DNA of 64,000 bases from Photobacterium kishitanii (lineage in GTDB: Bacteria > Pseudomonadota > Gammaproteobacteria > Enterobacterales > Vibrionaceae). The translations under genes were made by a program, and so were the position numbers. Of this stretch, positions 42,713 to 52,205 are shown in pieces (position 1 is the stretch's first letter; each line of letters starts with the position of its first letter). Location of the stretch: contig NZ_PYON01000001.1 in assembly GCF_003026355.1 (NCBI RefSeq), forward strand, positions 372,001 to 436,000. The letters are read 5' to 3'. The notes beneath the pieces are model-generated. The model had not been told where the DNA came from and ran no database searches. It was given only the letters and a program-made list of their open reading frames with translations.

Positions 42713-43414
42713 ATGACTGTTATTGACAACCTCACTCAACAATTTGGCCTTATGACATGGCCACTGCTCGCCTGCTCTGCACTAACGGTCATGATTTTAG
42801 TCGAGCGTTTAATACAGGTACTGTTATGTACTGGCGTTGGAAAAACCAAGGTCACGGCATTACTTGAACAACAGAATAGGCATGATGATCGTGCGCTTGA
42901 TCAATTAGCTGAACAGCTCAAGCACCAACGACCATTATTATGTAAAGGCATTGCCATGCTGATCTCTCATCGCCATTTCACAAAACCTTTACGAGAAGAT
43001 GCCGCAGGTATTTGGTTGCTTCAGAAACGTCAGCAATTACGTTCAGGATTACGATTACTCAGTTTAATTGGTGTCATTAGTCCTTTACTTGGCCTACTTG
43101 GAACCGTACTTGGTTTAATTGAAATGTTTAAAGGCATTGCGCTGTCTACTGGCTCAGTTACACCCAGTGATCTTGCTGATGGCCTAGGTTTAGCGATGCG
43201 CACTACTGCTGCTGGACTGATTATTGCGCTACCAGCCATTACTGGCTCACAATTATTAGGGCTATGGGCAGATAGCATCATGGCAAAACTTGAACACAGT
43301 TTAAATCGCTGCAATTTATGGCTGGAAGGAATGAATCTTGATGCGGGTAATGGGCCTGTAAAACCGTGTGATACCTGCGAGGAAAATCCCGCTTACAACG
43401 GTACCTCAGCATGA
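42713..43414 (+). CDS. exbB: ExbB proton-channel subunit
   Basis: MotA/TolQ/ExbB-family membrane protein (233 aa) with three helices (about 15-35, 115-137, 160-185) that forms the proton channel powering TonB. The segment LSLIGVISPLLGLLGTVLGL and the conserved Thr-rich helix (GLAMRTTAAGLIIALPAI) are diagnostic. Two bases from tonB and overlapping exbD by four. Confidence 0.94.
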   Translation: MTVIDNLTQQFGLMTWPLLACSALTVMILVERLIQVLLCTGVGKTKVTALLEQQNRHDDRALDQLAEQLKHQRPLLCKGIAMLISHRHFTKPLREDAAGIWLLQKRQQLRSGLRLLSLIGVISPLLGLLGTVLGLIEMFKGIALSTGSVTPSDLADGLGLAMRTTAAGLIIALPAITGSQLLGLWADSIMAKLEHSLNRCNLWLEGMNLDAGNGPVKPCDTCEENPAYNGTSA

Positions 43415-43830
43415 TAAGCATTAATGATAGTCATCAAAATAGTGATGAATTAACCCCAGATTTAACGCCGTTATTAGACATTATTTTTATTGTGATGGTG
43501 TTTTTATTACTTACCGCGACCGTAAAAATTAAAGCGTTAGATGTGGAGTTGCCACAAACCGCCACCAAGATATTACAAACAACCAAAGCCGATCCGATTA
43601 CGATAAATCTCGTTGCGAATGAACCTTATTGGGCATTACAAGGCCAATCAATCAGCTCTTGGGATAGCTTTAATCAACAGTTGTTAACAGAAGTAAAAAC
43701 GCACCCAAATAAACCCGTTGTTATTGGTGCTGATAAAAAAGCCTCAGTAGAACAAATGCTCAAACTATTAGCTTTCCTACAAAAAAATGACATTAAAGCC
43801 ACTCAACTATTAATGGAAGATCAACAATAA
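43411..43830 (+). CDS. exbD: ExbD proton-channel subunit
   Basis: 139-residue TolR/ExbD-family protein with a single membrane helix holding the essential Asp23 (LTPLLDIIFIVMVFLLL), and a periplasmic domain. Stop and the hutB start overlap (TAATG). Confidence 0.94.
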   Translation: MISINDSHQNSDELTPDLTPLLDIIFIVMVFLLLTATVKIKALDVELPQTATKILQTTKADPITINLVANEPYWALQGQSISSWDSFNQQLLTEVKTHPNKPVVIGADKKASVEQMLKLLAFLQKNDIKATQLLMEDQQ

Positions 43831-44747
43831 TGGACCGTCAAAACTCTTTTTTAATCACACCTTCTTGGCGTCAAATTTCTCGAAAAGTACTCTTTACAGC
43901 AACCCTCTTAATGGCAGCTGCAAGCGTATTGTCACCAATGGCACATGCTCAAGCTACTCCAGACTCGTCTCGCATCATTAGTGCTGGCGCGGCAATTACT
44001 GAGATTATTAATGCCTTAGGTGCTAAGCAACAATTGATAGCAGTGGATGTCACCAGTAAAACAATGGTTGCTGATGCGCTCCCTAAAGTGGGCTATCACC
44101 GTCAACTTTCAGCGGAGAGTTTGATTGCGTTAGCACCAACTAGAATCATTGGCTCAGATGAAATGGGTCCACCAAAGACATTAACCTTGCTAAAACAATC
44201 AGGGATTGAGGTTGATATTGTTAATGGTGGTGAGACCGTCAATGATTTATTCCATCGCATCGATCAAGTAGCAGCCTTAACTCAGCATCAACAACAAGCG
44301 CAGCAGCTTAAGCAACAAATCACAACCACCGTCGACAATATTAAGCAACACAACTTACACCAAACACAACCCAAGAAAGTGTTGTTCTTAATGATTCACG
44401 ATGGTCGCCCAATCAGTGTCGCAGGTAAAAACACCACCGCAGACAGTATTATTACTTTAGCGGGTGCGATTAACCCAGCAGCAACTGTAGTGTCAAATTA
44501 CAAACCCGTATCGACTGAAGCTATTCTACAGATGCAACCCGACATTATCTTATTGAGTAGTCGCACTACAGCATCGATTAAAAACATGGCACAGCTAGTG
44601 AAAAAGATGCCGGTGTTAGCGGCAACCCCTGCTGCAAAAAATAATGCTATTGCTGTCATTGATGGTACCGCATTAATCGGTGGTTTAGGTATTCACAGTA
44701 TTAATGAAGCCATGCGCCTCAATCGCGTTTTTTACCCACAGTCGTAA
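43830..44747 (+). CDS. hutB: Haem ABC transporter periplasmic binding protein HutB
   Basis: Exported haem-binding protein of the BtuF/FhuD cluster. Signal sequence with twin basic residues ends near AHA-QATP (residue 38); SRIISAGAAITEIINALGA starts the mature fold. 305 residues. It hands haem to HutC/HutD. Coupled to exbD by overlapping codons. Confidence 0.93.
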   Translation: MDRQNSFLITPSWRQISRKVLFTATLLMAAASVLSPMAHAQATPDSSRIISAGAAITEIINALGAKQQLIAVDVTSKTMVADALPKVGYHRQLSAESLIALAPTRIIGSDEMGPPKTLTLLKQSGIEVDIVNGGETVNDLFHRIDQVAALTQHQQQAQQLKQQITTTVDNIKQHNLHQTQPKKVLFLMIHDGRPISVAGKNTTADSIITLAGAINPAATVVSNYKPVSTEAILQMQPDIILLSSRTTASIKNMAQLVKKMPVLAATPAAKNNAIAVIDGTALIGGLGIHSINEAMRLNRVFYPQS

Positions 44748-44765
44748 TCTGAGATAAATGTCATC

Positions 44766-45803
44766 ATGAATGTCACTCGTATTTCCCCGCCAGTCATTTA
44801 CGCGATCAGTATGGGATCGCTGTTATTTGCACTACTAAGCTCAATTGCGATTGGTCCAATGGACATTAGCTATAAAGACAGCTTTATTGCCCTATTACCT
44901 GGCGAGCACCAACTCGCCGCCCACGTTGATTTAGTGATTCACCAGATACGCTTACCACGGACACTATTATGCATTGCTATTGGTGCAATATTGGCTATTT
45001 GTGGTGCGGTCCTACAAGGACTATTTCGTAACCCTCTTGCCGATCCAGGTATTATTGGTATTTCTGGTGGCGCAGGACTGGGGGCTGCTTTTGCGATCAT
45101 TTTATTTGCACCATTGATGGCTCAATACCCATTATTAATGAATATTGGCGCAGTACCCTTTTTTGCCTTTTTAGGCGGAGCCATCAGTACCTATTTGGTC
45201 TATCACCTTGGCACTGATAAAAACGGAACCTCTGTGGTCGTTATGTTACTGGCTGGTGTTGCGATTGGGGCAATTTCAGGTGCAGGATTAGGATTACTGA
45301 ATTATATTGCGGATGACCAAGCCCTACGTGATTTTTCTTTATGGTCAATGGGATCTCTCGCAGGCGCAACTTGGCCTAATATTGGCTTAGCTTTTATGAG
45401 TCTGGTCGTGATTTATTATTATTGTTACCGCCAAGCCAATGCACTCAATGCGTTTTTATTGGGCGAAGCCGAAGCTCGTCATATGGGCGTTAATGTTCAA
45501 CACCTCAAGCGCAGTTTAATTATTGTGTGTGCCGCTGGTGTGGGGATCACGGTAGCGATTACAGGCCCGATTGGCTTTATTGGGCTAGTGATCCCTCATT
45601 TAGGTCGTATGATTTCAGGGCCAAACCATAGAACATTATTACCAATTTCCGCTATTTTAGGCGCTTTAATACTGCTCGTCGCAGATATGATCGCTCGTAG
45701 TGCCTTTGCACCACAAGAACTCCCAGTGGGTATTATTACTGCTATTTTAGGCGCACCATTTTTCATCTATCTACTTAATAAGCAAAAAGGCAGAATCGCA
45801 TGA
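44766..45803 (+). CDS. hutC: Haem ABC transporter permease HutC
   Basis: FecCD-family permease of 345 residues with about ten helices; RLPRTLLCIAIGAILAICGA, GGAGLGAAFA and GPIGFIGLVIPHLGR are family signatures. Eighteen bases after hutB; overlaps hutD by four (ATGA). Confidence 0.94.
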   Translation: MNVTRISPPVIYAISMGSLLFALLSSIAIGPMDISYKDSFIALLPGEHQLAAHVDLVIHQIRLPRTLLCIAIGAILAICGAVLQGLFRNPLADPGIIGISGGAGLGAAFAIILFAPLMAQYPLLMNIGAVPFFAFLGGAISTYLVYHLGTDKNGTSVVVMLLAGVAIGAISGAGLGLLNYIADDQALRDFSLWSMGSLAGATWPNIGLAFMSLVVIYYYCYRQANALNAFLLGEAEARHMGVNVQHLKRSLIIVCAAGVGITVAITGPIGFIGLVIPHLGRMISGPNHRTLLPISAILGALILLVADMIARSAFAPQELPVGIITAILGAPFFIYLLNKQKGRIA

Positions 45804-46597
45804 CGGCGACATTCTCACACTCGACGGCGATTACAGCACGCAACTTACAGCTCACATTAGCCGATAAAGTATTATTAGATAACTTCAGTATTGATATTAA
45901 AGCGGGTGAAGTCACTGCGCTTTTAGGCCCTAATGGAGCGGGTAAAAGTACCCTTCTCAAAATATTATGTGGTGAAATGACACCTGAAAGCGGTGACGTG
46001 GCATTTTTCGATCGTGATATTAATGAGTGGCAACGTGCAGAACTGGCACGCCATTTAGGCATATTACCGCAACATAGCTCACTCTCTTTTGCTTTTACAT
46101 GTAAAGAAGTAGTCGAGCTTGGCACTATGCCTCTTTGCTTATCACGTCAGGAAATAGATCATATAACCACCCAAACCATGCACAACACTGATGTTATTCA
46201 TCTCGCTCAACGCTTATATCCAACCTTATCCGGCGGAGAAAAACAGCGGATCCATTTCGCGAGAGTATTAACGCAACTAAGCCAAGCTAATGAGAAGTGT
46301 ATCTTAATGTTAGATGAACCGACTTCGGCACTGGATTTAGCCCATCAACATAAAACGCTGCAAGCCGCACAGGCAATGGCTGCACAAGGTGCTGCGGTGA
46401 TCGTGGTATTACATGATCTCAATTTAGCGGCGCAGTACGCTCAAAGAATGGTAATTATTCAACATGGAAAAATTCAAGCGGATGGCTCACCGTGGCAAGC
46501 ATTAGATCCAGCAGTGATTAATGCCGTCTATGGCTGGCAAGTTTCCGTTCACTCCCACCCCATTCATGGTTACCCTTACCTATTATCATCGTGTTAA
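45800..46597 (+). CDS. hutD: Haem ABC transporter ATPase HutD
   Basis: Cytoplasmic ATPase of 265 residues: Walker A GPNGAGKST (43-51), signature LSGGEKQR, Walker B ILMLDEPTSALD, followed by the switch His (VLHDLNLAAQ). Last gene of the operon; a terminator follows. Confidence 0.95.
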   Translation: MTATFSHSTAITARNLQLTLADKVLLDNFSIDIKAGEVTALLGPNGAGKSTLLKILCGEMTPESGDVAFFDRDINEWQRAELARHLGILPQHSSLSFAFTCKEVVELGTMPLCLSRQEIDHITTQTMHNTDVIHLAQRLYPTLSGGEKQRIHFARVLTQLSQANEKCILMLDEPTSALDLAHQHKTLQAAQAMAAQGAAVIVVLHDLNLAAQYAQRMVIIQHGKIQADGSPWQALDPAVINAVYGWQVSVHSHPIHGYPYLLSSC

Positions 46598-46625
46598 AAA
46601 ACAGCATCATTAATGAATCCATCAA

Positions 46626-46674
46626 GTAAATTTCAGTAACACGACGATAAATTTGCTGAAATTTACGTTTTTTT
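46626..46674 (+). terminator. Terminator after hutD
   Basis: GTAAATTTCAG (46626-46636) pairs with CTGAAATTTAC (46656-46666), 19-nt loop, then G and eight T. Confidence 0.8.
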
Positions 46675-46747
46675 GTTGATAGCATCAAATAATTTAATCC
46701 AAAACAATAGAATCGTTGCACTACGCTCAACACTCAGTAAAATGTGA

Positions 46748-46763
46748 ACGCAAGCGATTACAC
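46748..46763. promoter_or_regulatory. PurR operator upstream of purR
   Basis: ACGCAAGCGATTACAC matches the PurR consensus ANGCAANCGNTTNCNT at 10 of 11 fixed positions. It lies 220 bases before the purR ATG and suggests autoregulation, as in E. coli. The remainder of 46675-46983 is AT-rich leader with no gene. Confidence 0.65.
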
Positions 46764-46983
46764 TTGAAAAATATGCAATAATTATAAAGCCGCAAAATAA
46801 ATGCGGATTTTGGCGTTGAATACAATTAAAGTCTGTAATAGGCACTGAATCGGTGTCAAATTGAATAATTAACGAGATGCTTTACATAAGTAAGATGGAT
46901 TTTATTAATCTCAGTGATTACTCAATTTGATACCACACTATTAGCTAGAAACGCCTCTAGCACTCATTATTAGAAGAATAAAT

Positions 46984-47988
46984 ATGGCAACCATTAAAGA
47001 TGTTGCACGTATGGCTGGGGTTTCAACCACAACAGTTTCACACGTGATCAATAAAACGCGCTTTGTAGCAGAAGCAACACAGAAAAAAGTACTTGCGGCA
47101 GTTGAAGACCTTAACTATGCACCAAGTGCTGTTGCGCGTAGTCTAAAATGTAATACCACCCGTACTATTGGCATGCTAGTAACAAAGTCAACCAACCCTT
47201 TTTTTGCTGAAGTTGTACATGGTGTTGAAGAATATTGCTATCGTGAAGGCTACACCCTAATTTTATGTAATACCGAAGGCAACCTTTCGAAGCAACGCGA
47301 TTACTTACGCATGCTTGCAGAAAAACGTGTCGATGGTTTATTAGTGATGTGTTCTGATCTTGACCAAAAATTATTGGATCTTCTTGAGCGCCAAAAAGAC
47401 TTGCCAATGGTGATTATGGATTGGGGTCCAGAGAGTCCACATACCGATAAAATTCAAGATAATGCAGAACAAGGTGGCTATATAGCGACCAAATACTTTA
47501 TCGATCATGGTCATACTCTCATTGGTTGCTTATCTGGCCACAATGACAAGTCTACTTGTCGTGAGCGCCTAAAAGGCTTTAATAAAGCAATGGCAGAAGC
47601 AAACTTAGCGGTTAACGAAGACTGGATCCTTGAAGGTGACTTTGAGTGTGATTCAGCAGTAAAAGCCGCTGAGAAATATATTGCAATGACCGAACGCCCA
47701 ACGGCTATTTTTTGCTTTAATGACATTATGGCAATGGCACTTATTAGTACGTTTGAACAAGCAGGATTACGTGTACCTGGTGATATTTCAATCATCGGTT
47801 ATGACAACATTGATCTAGCACCTTACTTTGCGCCACCACTAACGACTATCCATCAACCAAAACGTCGTTTAGGTAAAACAGCCATTAAGATTTTAATGGA
47901 GCGCATGAAAGATAAAGATCACGAACGTCAAATTTTTGAAATGGCGCCGGCTATCGTCGAACGAAAATCTGTAAAAGATTTACGCTAA
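46984..47988 (+). CDS. purR: Purine repressor PurR (LacI family)
   Basis: Represses purine synthesis genes with hypoxanthine or guanine as corepressor. N-terminal [20 protein letters not shown] is the PurR helix-turn-helix, with hinge helix (SAVARSLK) and a periplasmic-binding-protein-like effector domain. 334 residues as in E. coli (341). Own promoter and terminator. Confidence 0.95.
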   Translation: MATIKDVARMAGVSTTTVSHVINKTRFVAEATQKKVLAAVEDLNYAPSAVARSLKCNTTRTIGMLVTKSTNPFFAEVVHGVEEYCYREGYTLILCNTEGNLSKQRDYLRMLAEKRVDGLLVMCSDLDQKLLDLLERQKDLPMVIMDWGPESPHTDKIQDNAEQGGYIATKYFIDHGHTLIGCLSGHNDKSTCRERLKGFNKAMAEANLAVNEDWILEGDFECDSAVKAAEKYIAMTERPTAIFCFNDIMAMALISTFEQAGLRVPGDISIIGYDNIDLAPYFAPPLTTIHQPKRRLGKTAIKILMERMKDKDHERQIFEMAPAIVERKSVKDLR

Positions 47989-48006
47989 TACCGTCAATTA
48001 TTGATC

Positions 48007-48031
48007 AAGCCAATATTTATATTGGCTTTTT
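48007..48031 (+). terminator. Terminator after purR
   Basis: AAGCCAATA (48007-48015) pairs with TATTGGCTT (48020-48028), 4-nt loop, T-run. Confidence 0.88.
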
Positions 48032-48360
48032 CACTCTATATAATAACTACTATTCTCACCGCTTTTAAAACGACCATTCCAACCAAAAAATACGAGCAAT
48101 GTCACATATTCACCAGCTTTCGTTAATATTCAAACTTACCTTGTTCAAAGATCGAATATAATGATTCGTGTAAATACATATAATAGTAAGCAAAAGACTT
48201 ACAGGCTATAAATAAACTTTCGATACTGATTATTTTATTTATAGAGGAATGCATGGATGATTTAAAGTAGTTAAATTTTCATGTAAATAGCTTTAATAAT
48301 AAAGTAAATTTACTACTACTTTAATGTTAGCTGACACTCATTTATTCATCGAGTAGAAGT
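48032..48360 (+). promoter_or_regulatory. Long leader region of tfoX
   Basis: AT-rich 329 bases with no ordinary gene. Contains an exact 11-bp inverted repeat (CTATAAATAAA 48206-48216, TTTATTTATAG 48234-48244), followed directly by GAGGA and a five-codon frame ATG-GAT-GAT-TTA-AAG-TAG (48253-48270). In Vibrio cholerae tfoX is controlled through its leader by the chitin-induced small RNA TfoR; a comparable structured leader is plausible here. Confidence 0.4.
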
Positions 48361-48948
48361 ATGGACAAAGCAATATTAAAAAACTCATTAAAACTATTAG
48401 ATCATTTAGGTAATGTAAAATCACGCTCAATGTTTGGTGGCTTTGGTATTTTCGCAGGCGAAGCAATGTTCGCACTCGTGGTTAATAATAAACTCCATCT
48501 ACGAGCAAATTCAAAAACAGAAGAGGAATTTAAACAAGCAGGTTTAGAACCTTATATATATAAAAAACGCGGTTTCCCTGTAACAACGAAACACTACGCC
48601 ATTCTTGATGAATGGTGGGAACACCCTGAAAAAATAGTAGAACAAGCTAAATATTCACTTAAAGCAGCACAAGAAGACAAAAAAGCCAAAGAATGTTGTA
48701 CTCCAGATAGAATTAAAGATTTACCTAATTTACGACTTTCAAATGAAAGAATGCTCAAGAAAATAGGTATTAAAACTATTGAACAGTTACATAATATTGG
48801 TGCACTCGAAGCTTATAAAGCGTTACAAAAAACACAAGAAACGACTTTAAGTATAGAGTTATTATGGGCACTAGAAGGTGCCATACATGGCCAACATTGG
48901 TCAGTAATACCTGAAAGCAGACGCAATGAACTGCTAGCAAAACTATAA
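48361..48948 (+). CDS. tfoX: Competence regulator TfoX (Sxy family)
   Basis: Activates natural-competence genes with CRP in chitin-grown Vibrio. The N-terminal domain (LGNVKSRSMFGGFGIFAGEAMFALVVN) and the C-terminal helix-hairpin-helix-like domain (LPNLRLSNERMLKKIGIKTI) are both present. The start MDKAILKNSLKLL resembles V. cholerae TfoX more than TfoY, and no c-di-GMP riboswitch precedes it. 195 residues. Chitobiase is encoded 20 kb away, consistent with a chitin-linked lifestyle, but that link is inference. Confidence 0.85.
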   Translation: MDKAILKNSLKLLDHLGNVKSRSMFGGFGIFAGEAMFALVVNNKLHLRANSKTEEEFKQAGLEPYIYKKRGFPVTTKHYAILDEWWEHPEKIVEQAKYSLKAAQEDKKAKECCTPDRIKDLPNLRLSNERMLKKIGIKTIEQLHNIGALEAYKALQKTQETTLSIELLWALEGAIHGQHWSVIPESRRNELLAKL

Positions 48949-48987
48949 TAAATATATCCGTCAACTGGCTAAGTGACGCTTAAGAAT

Positions 48988-49012
48988 AAAGAGGCCTTGT
49001 GCCTCTTTAATT
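48988..49012 (+). terminator. Terminator after tfoX
   Basis: AAAGAGGC (48988-48995) pairs with GCCTCTTT (49001-49008), 5-nt loop, AT-rich tail. Confidence 0.8.
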
Positions 49013-49409
49013 TATTCTATAACTGCATTTGTATTCGACCGCAAGCATTAGCACCTAAAATAAATATTAATAAATTTGCACAATACTATTTATTTAAATA
49101 CGTAAACTAATAAACGATCTAAATGTAATAATAAAACGTGATTTTTTATTTTTTTAAATGTCAGTTCTATATTACTTACTTCAAACGTATATTTAACGTT
49201 CAACAACGATTATTTATCATTCATCAACTCTCTCATATCATTCGTACTATTTACGGCCATAACTACACGGTAAAGACTCTTTTTGCTGTTGTTATTTCAA
49301 GCAATTTCTCGAATAATCAAAATTTTTCTTATTAAATGAAATACAATGTCACTTCTCTCGGTCTTGCTACTCAAGAGTTTGTGTAACTTTCATTTGATAA
49401 GGATATACC
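49013..49409. other. AT-rich intergenic region, nothing identified
   Basis: About 400 bases, strongly AT-rich, between tfoX and the ynj cluster. One 65-codon frame (49138-49335) has no ribosome-binding site and biased composition, so I do not call it. Promoter of the ynj cluster presumably lies near the 3' end. Confidence 0.5.
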
Positions 49410-50039
49410 TTGCGTATACTAACCAAAAATACATTTTCATTATGGGTAAAACCTTTACTGTGGTTACAAGCACGCCATTTTGGCAAAGTACTCAACCCCG
49501 CCAAACTGTGGGGACGTAAGCCTGTTCTTTTCTGGTTAGTTGCTTTGTTCTTTGGTTATCTTGACCGAAAAAAATCACCGATTGATGCCGTTATACGATC
49601 ATTAGTGTGTGTACGTGTATCACAGCTTAATAATTGCGCATTTTGTGTCGATGCTAACGGTATGAAACTCGCAGAACGCTGTCACTCAGTAGAAAAAATA
49701 AAAGCATTGGCAAATTGGCAATCTTCTGAGTACTTTTCAGAACAAGAACAAGCCGTATTAGCCTATACAGAAGCAATGACAATTACTGGACAACATGTCA
49801 GTGACGAAATGCTTACGGCGCTCGCTGCTTGGTATAGTAGTGATGATATTGTAGAGCTTACAGCATTAGTGAGTTTTCAAAATTTATCAGCTAAATTTAA
49901 TACTGCGCTTGATGTACCTGCGCAAGGGTTTTGCTCATTACCAATTCAGCCACAAACAAGCAGCAATGCTCAAAAAAACACAACCCAAGCTTCTTCTGAC
50001 TCAAATAAAAAACCGCTAGGGAGCTCAGATGAAAAATAA
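49410..50039 (+). CDS. ynjA: AhpD-like carboxymuconolactone-decarboxylase family protein (YnjA-like)
   Basis: 209-residue protein with the CxxC redox motif of the AhpD-like fold (Cys76-x2-Cys79 in NNCAFCVD) after a hydrophobic N-terminal third. E. coli ynjA, also AhpD-like, heads ynjABCDEF, and the same order of ynjB, C, D and F follows here, so I take it as the YnjA counterpart. TTG start with AAGGA six bases upstream. Its last 11 bases overlap the next gene. Activity unknown. Confidence 0.75.
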   Translation: MRILTKNTFSLWVKPLLWLQARHFGKVLNPAKLWGRKPVLFWLVALFFGYLDRKKSPIDAVIRSLVCVRVSQLNNCAFCVDANGMKLAERCHSVEKIKALANWQSSEYFSEQEQAVLAYTEAMTITGQHVSDEMLTALAAWYSSDDIVELTALVSFQNLSAKFNTALDVPAQGFCSLPIQPQTSSNAQKNTTQASSDSNKKPLGSSDEK

Positions 50040-52179
50040 CAAAATTTTATTATTGGCTGTCATCGCAACGATTATTAGTGCTTGGTTCTATTTTGACCTG
50101 AGTCATTTTCTTACCCTTGAATATGCCAAGCGTGAGCAATTAGCCTTACAGCACCATATTACCGAAAATCCAGTGATTGCCTACGTCAGCTTTTTCAGTT
50201 TATACGTATTGGTGACGGCTCTTTCTATTCCTGGTGCATCTATATTAACCTTATTAGGGGCTGCATTATTTGGTTTTTGGACCAGCCTGATTATAGTGTC
50301 GTTTGCCAGTACCATTGGTGCAACGTTAGCATTTCTATCAAGCCGTTTTATATTACGTGATTGGGTACAATCAAAATTTGGTCATCGCTTAGCGACACTG
50401 AATAAAGGCATAGAAAAAGAAGGGGCTTTCTATTTATTAAGCTTGCGTTTAATACCTGTTTTTCCTTTTTTCCTCATCAATCTCTTAATGGGATTAACTT
50501 CAATTAAAACCCGTACGTTTTTCTGGGTTAGCCAATTAGGTATGTTAGCAGGTACAGCCGTTTATATTAATGCAGGCACCCAATTAGGTAAAATAGAGTC
50601 GCTGAGTGGCATTATCTCTGCCCCCGTTTTAACGTCTTTATTTTTACTCGGACTTTTCCCATTAATTGTAAAATGGGTAATGAAAACCATGAAAAATAAA
50701 AAACGCTATCAACAATGGCAACAACCCACCCACTTTGATCAAAACTTAGTGGTTATCGGTGCCGGTGCTGGTGGTTTAGTCAGTGCTTATATTGCCGCAG
50801 CAGTAAAAGCTGAAGTAACACTGATTGAACGTCACAAAATGGGTGGTGATTGTTTAAATACCGGTTGCGTGCCGTCTAAAGCACTTATTCGTGCGGCGCA
50901 TACCGCTGCTGATATTAATCATGCAGCACGACTTGGGATTGATGCTCAAATTAACAGTATTGATTTTTCTAAAGTCATGGCGCGCATTCAACATGTTATT
51001 CAAAAAATTGAACCCCATGATTCTATCGAGCGTTACAGCAAACTTGGCGTCAATTGCATAACTGGTGATGCAAAAATCTTGTCTCCGTGGGAGGTTGAAG
51101 TGAATGGCAGCCGTATTACTACACGTAATATCGTTATTGCTACTGGCGCACGGCCACTTGTTCCTGCTATTGCTGGTTTAGACGACGTCGACTATTTAAC
51201 CTCTGATACCATCTGGCAGCTTAAAGCACTTCCTAAACGATTATTGATTCTTGGTGGTGGTCCGATTGGATGTGAATTAGCCCAAAGTTTTTGTCGCTTA
51301 GGTGCCGCGGTCACTATGGTTGAAATGGCACCACAATTATTGATTCGTGAAGATACTGACGCCGCAATGCTAATTGAACAATCTCTCACCCACGATGGCG
51401 TAACACTATTATTACAGCATAAAGCAATACGCTTTGAGTCGACTATTGATGTACACGGACAACGCACACAATCTGCGGTGTTAGAACATAATAACCAACT
51501 GATTACGGTTGAGTTTGATGCAGTAATGCTCGCGTTAGGACGAGTAGCCAATGTACAAGGGTTTGGCTTAGAACAACTTGGTATTACAACAACTGAACGT
51601 GGTACTGTTGCCGTTAATCAGTATTTACAAACTCAATACCCTAATATTTATGCTGTAGGTGATGTTGCTGGCCCTTATCAACTAACACACGTTGCAGCTC
51701 ATCAAGCATGGTATGCGGCTGTAAATAGTCTCTTTGGCGCGCTAAAGAAATTCAAAGTCGATTATTCAGTGATCCCTGCGGTAACTTACACTGCACCAGA
51801 ATTAGCCCGTGTCGGTATTAACGAAAAAGAAGCACAAGCGCAAGGAATTGATTATGAAGTCACTCGTTATGGACTTGATGATTTAGATCGTGCTATCGCT
51901 GATGGCTATGACGAAGGTTTTATTAAAGTCTTAACCCCTAAAGGCAGTGATAAAATTCTAGGTGTTACTATTGTTGGTCATCATGGTGGTGATTTACTGG
52001 CCGAATTTACCTTAGCAATGCGCCACAATTTAGGTCTAAATAAGATTTTAGGTACCATCCATCCATATCCCACTATGAGCGAAGGGGCAAAGTACACCGC
52101 TGGTGTATGGAAACAAGCACATGCACCTCAAAAACTGCTTGCTTGGGTTAAAAAATATCACCACTGGATGCGTAATTAA
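50029..52179 (+). CDS. Fusion: VTT-domain membrane protein plus FAD disulphide oxidoreductase
   Basis: A 716-residue fusion. Residues 1-225 are a VTT/TVP38 (DedA-superfamily) membrane domain with about six helices (AALFGFWTSLIIVSFASTIG, FFLINLLMG). Residues 240-716 are a complete class I pyridine-nucleotide-disulphide oxidoreductase: FAD motif VVIGAGAGGLVS, redox pair Cys275-x4-Cys280 in GDCLNTGCVPSKA, NAD motif LLILGGGPIGCELAQ, second FAD motif IYAVGDVAG, and dimer-interface HPYPTMSE. The enzymatic half resembles mercuric reductase but lacks the metal-binding N-terminal domain and a C-terminal vicinal Cys pair, so mercury reduction is unlikely. Lies between ynjA and ynjB; possibly delivers electrons to a membrane or exported substrate. 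Confidence 0.88.
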   Translation: MKNNKILLLAVIATIISAWFYFDLSHFLTLEYAKREQLALQHHITENPVIAYVSFFSLYVLVTALSIPGASILTLLGAALFGFWTSLIIVSFASTIGATLAFLSSRFILRDWVQSKFGHRLATLNKGIEKEGAFYLLSLRLIPVFPFFLINLLMGLTSIKTRTFFWVSQLGMLAGTAVYINAGTQLGKIESLSGIISAPVLTSLFLLGLFPLIVKWVMKTMKNKKRYQQWQQPTHFDQNLVVIGAGAGGLVSAYIAAAVKAEVTLIERHKMGGDCLNTGCVPSKALIRAAHTAADINHAARLGIDAQINSIDFSKVMARIQHVIQKIEPHDSIERYSKLGVNCITGDAKILSPWEVEVNGSRITTRNIVIATGARPLVPAIAGLDDVDYLTSDTIWQLKALPKRLLILGGGPIGCELAQSFCRLGAAVTMVEMAPQLLIREDTDAAMLIEQSLTHDGVTLLLQHKAIRFESTIDVHGQRTQSAVLEHNNQLITVEFDAVMLALGRVANVQGFGLEQLGITTTERGTVAVNQYLQTQYPNIYAVGDVAGPYQLTHVAAHQAWYAAVNSLFGALKKFKVDYSVIPAVTYTAPELARVGINEKEAQAQGIDYEVTRYGLDDLDRAIADGYDEGFIKVLTPKGSDKILGVTIVGHHGGDLLAEFTLAMRHNLGLNKILGTIHPYPTMSEGAKYTAGVWKQAHAPQKLLAWVKKYHHWMRN

Positions 52180-52205
52180 TACGACCGCAAATAAGGATAT
52201 CAATC

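Noticed and set aside
48032..48360. c-di-GMP (GEMM) riboswitch before the TfoX/TfoY-type gene
   Set aside because: The region lacks the GC-rich conserved core expected of that riboswitch; the protein start also favours TfoX over TfoY.
49138..49335. 65-codon frame between tfoX and ynjA
   Set aside because: No ribosome-binding site, Phe/Tyr/Asn-rich translation typical of AT-rich intergenic DNA.
50029..52179. Mercuric reductase (MerA)
   Set aside because: It has the core disulphide-reductase motifs but no N-terminal heavy-metal domain and no C-terminal vicinal cysteines, and no other mer gene is near.
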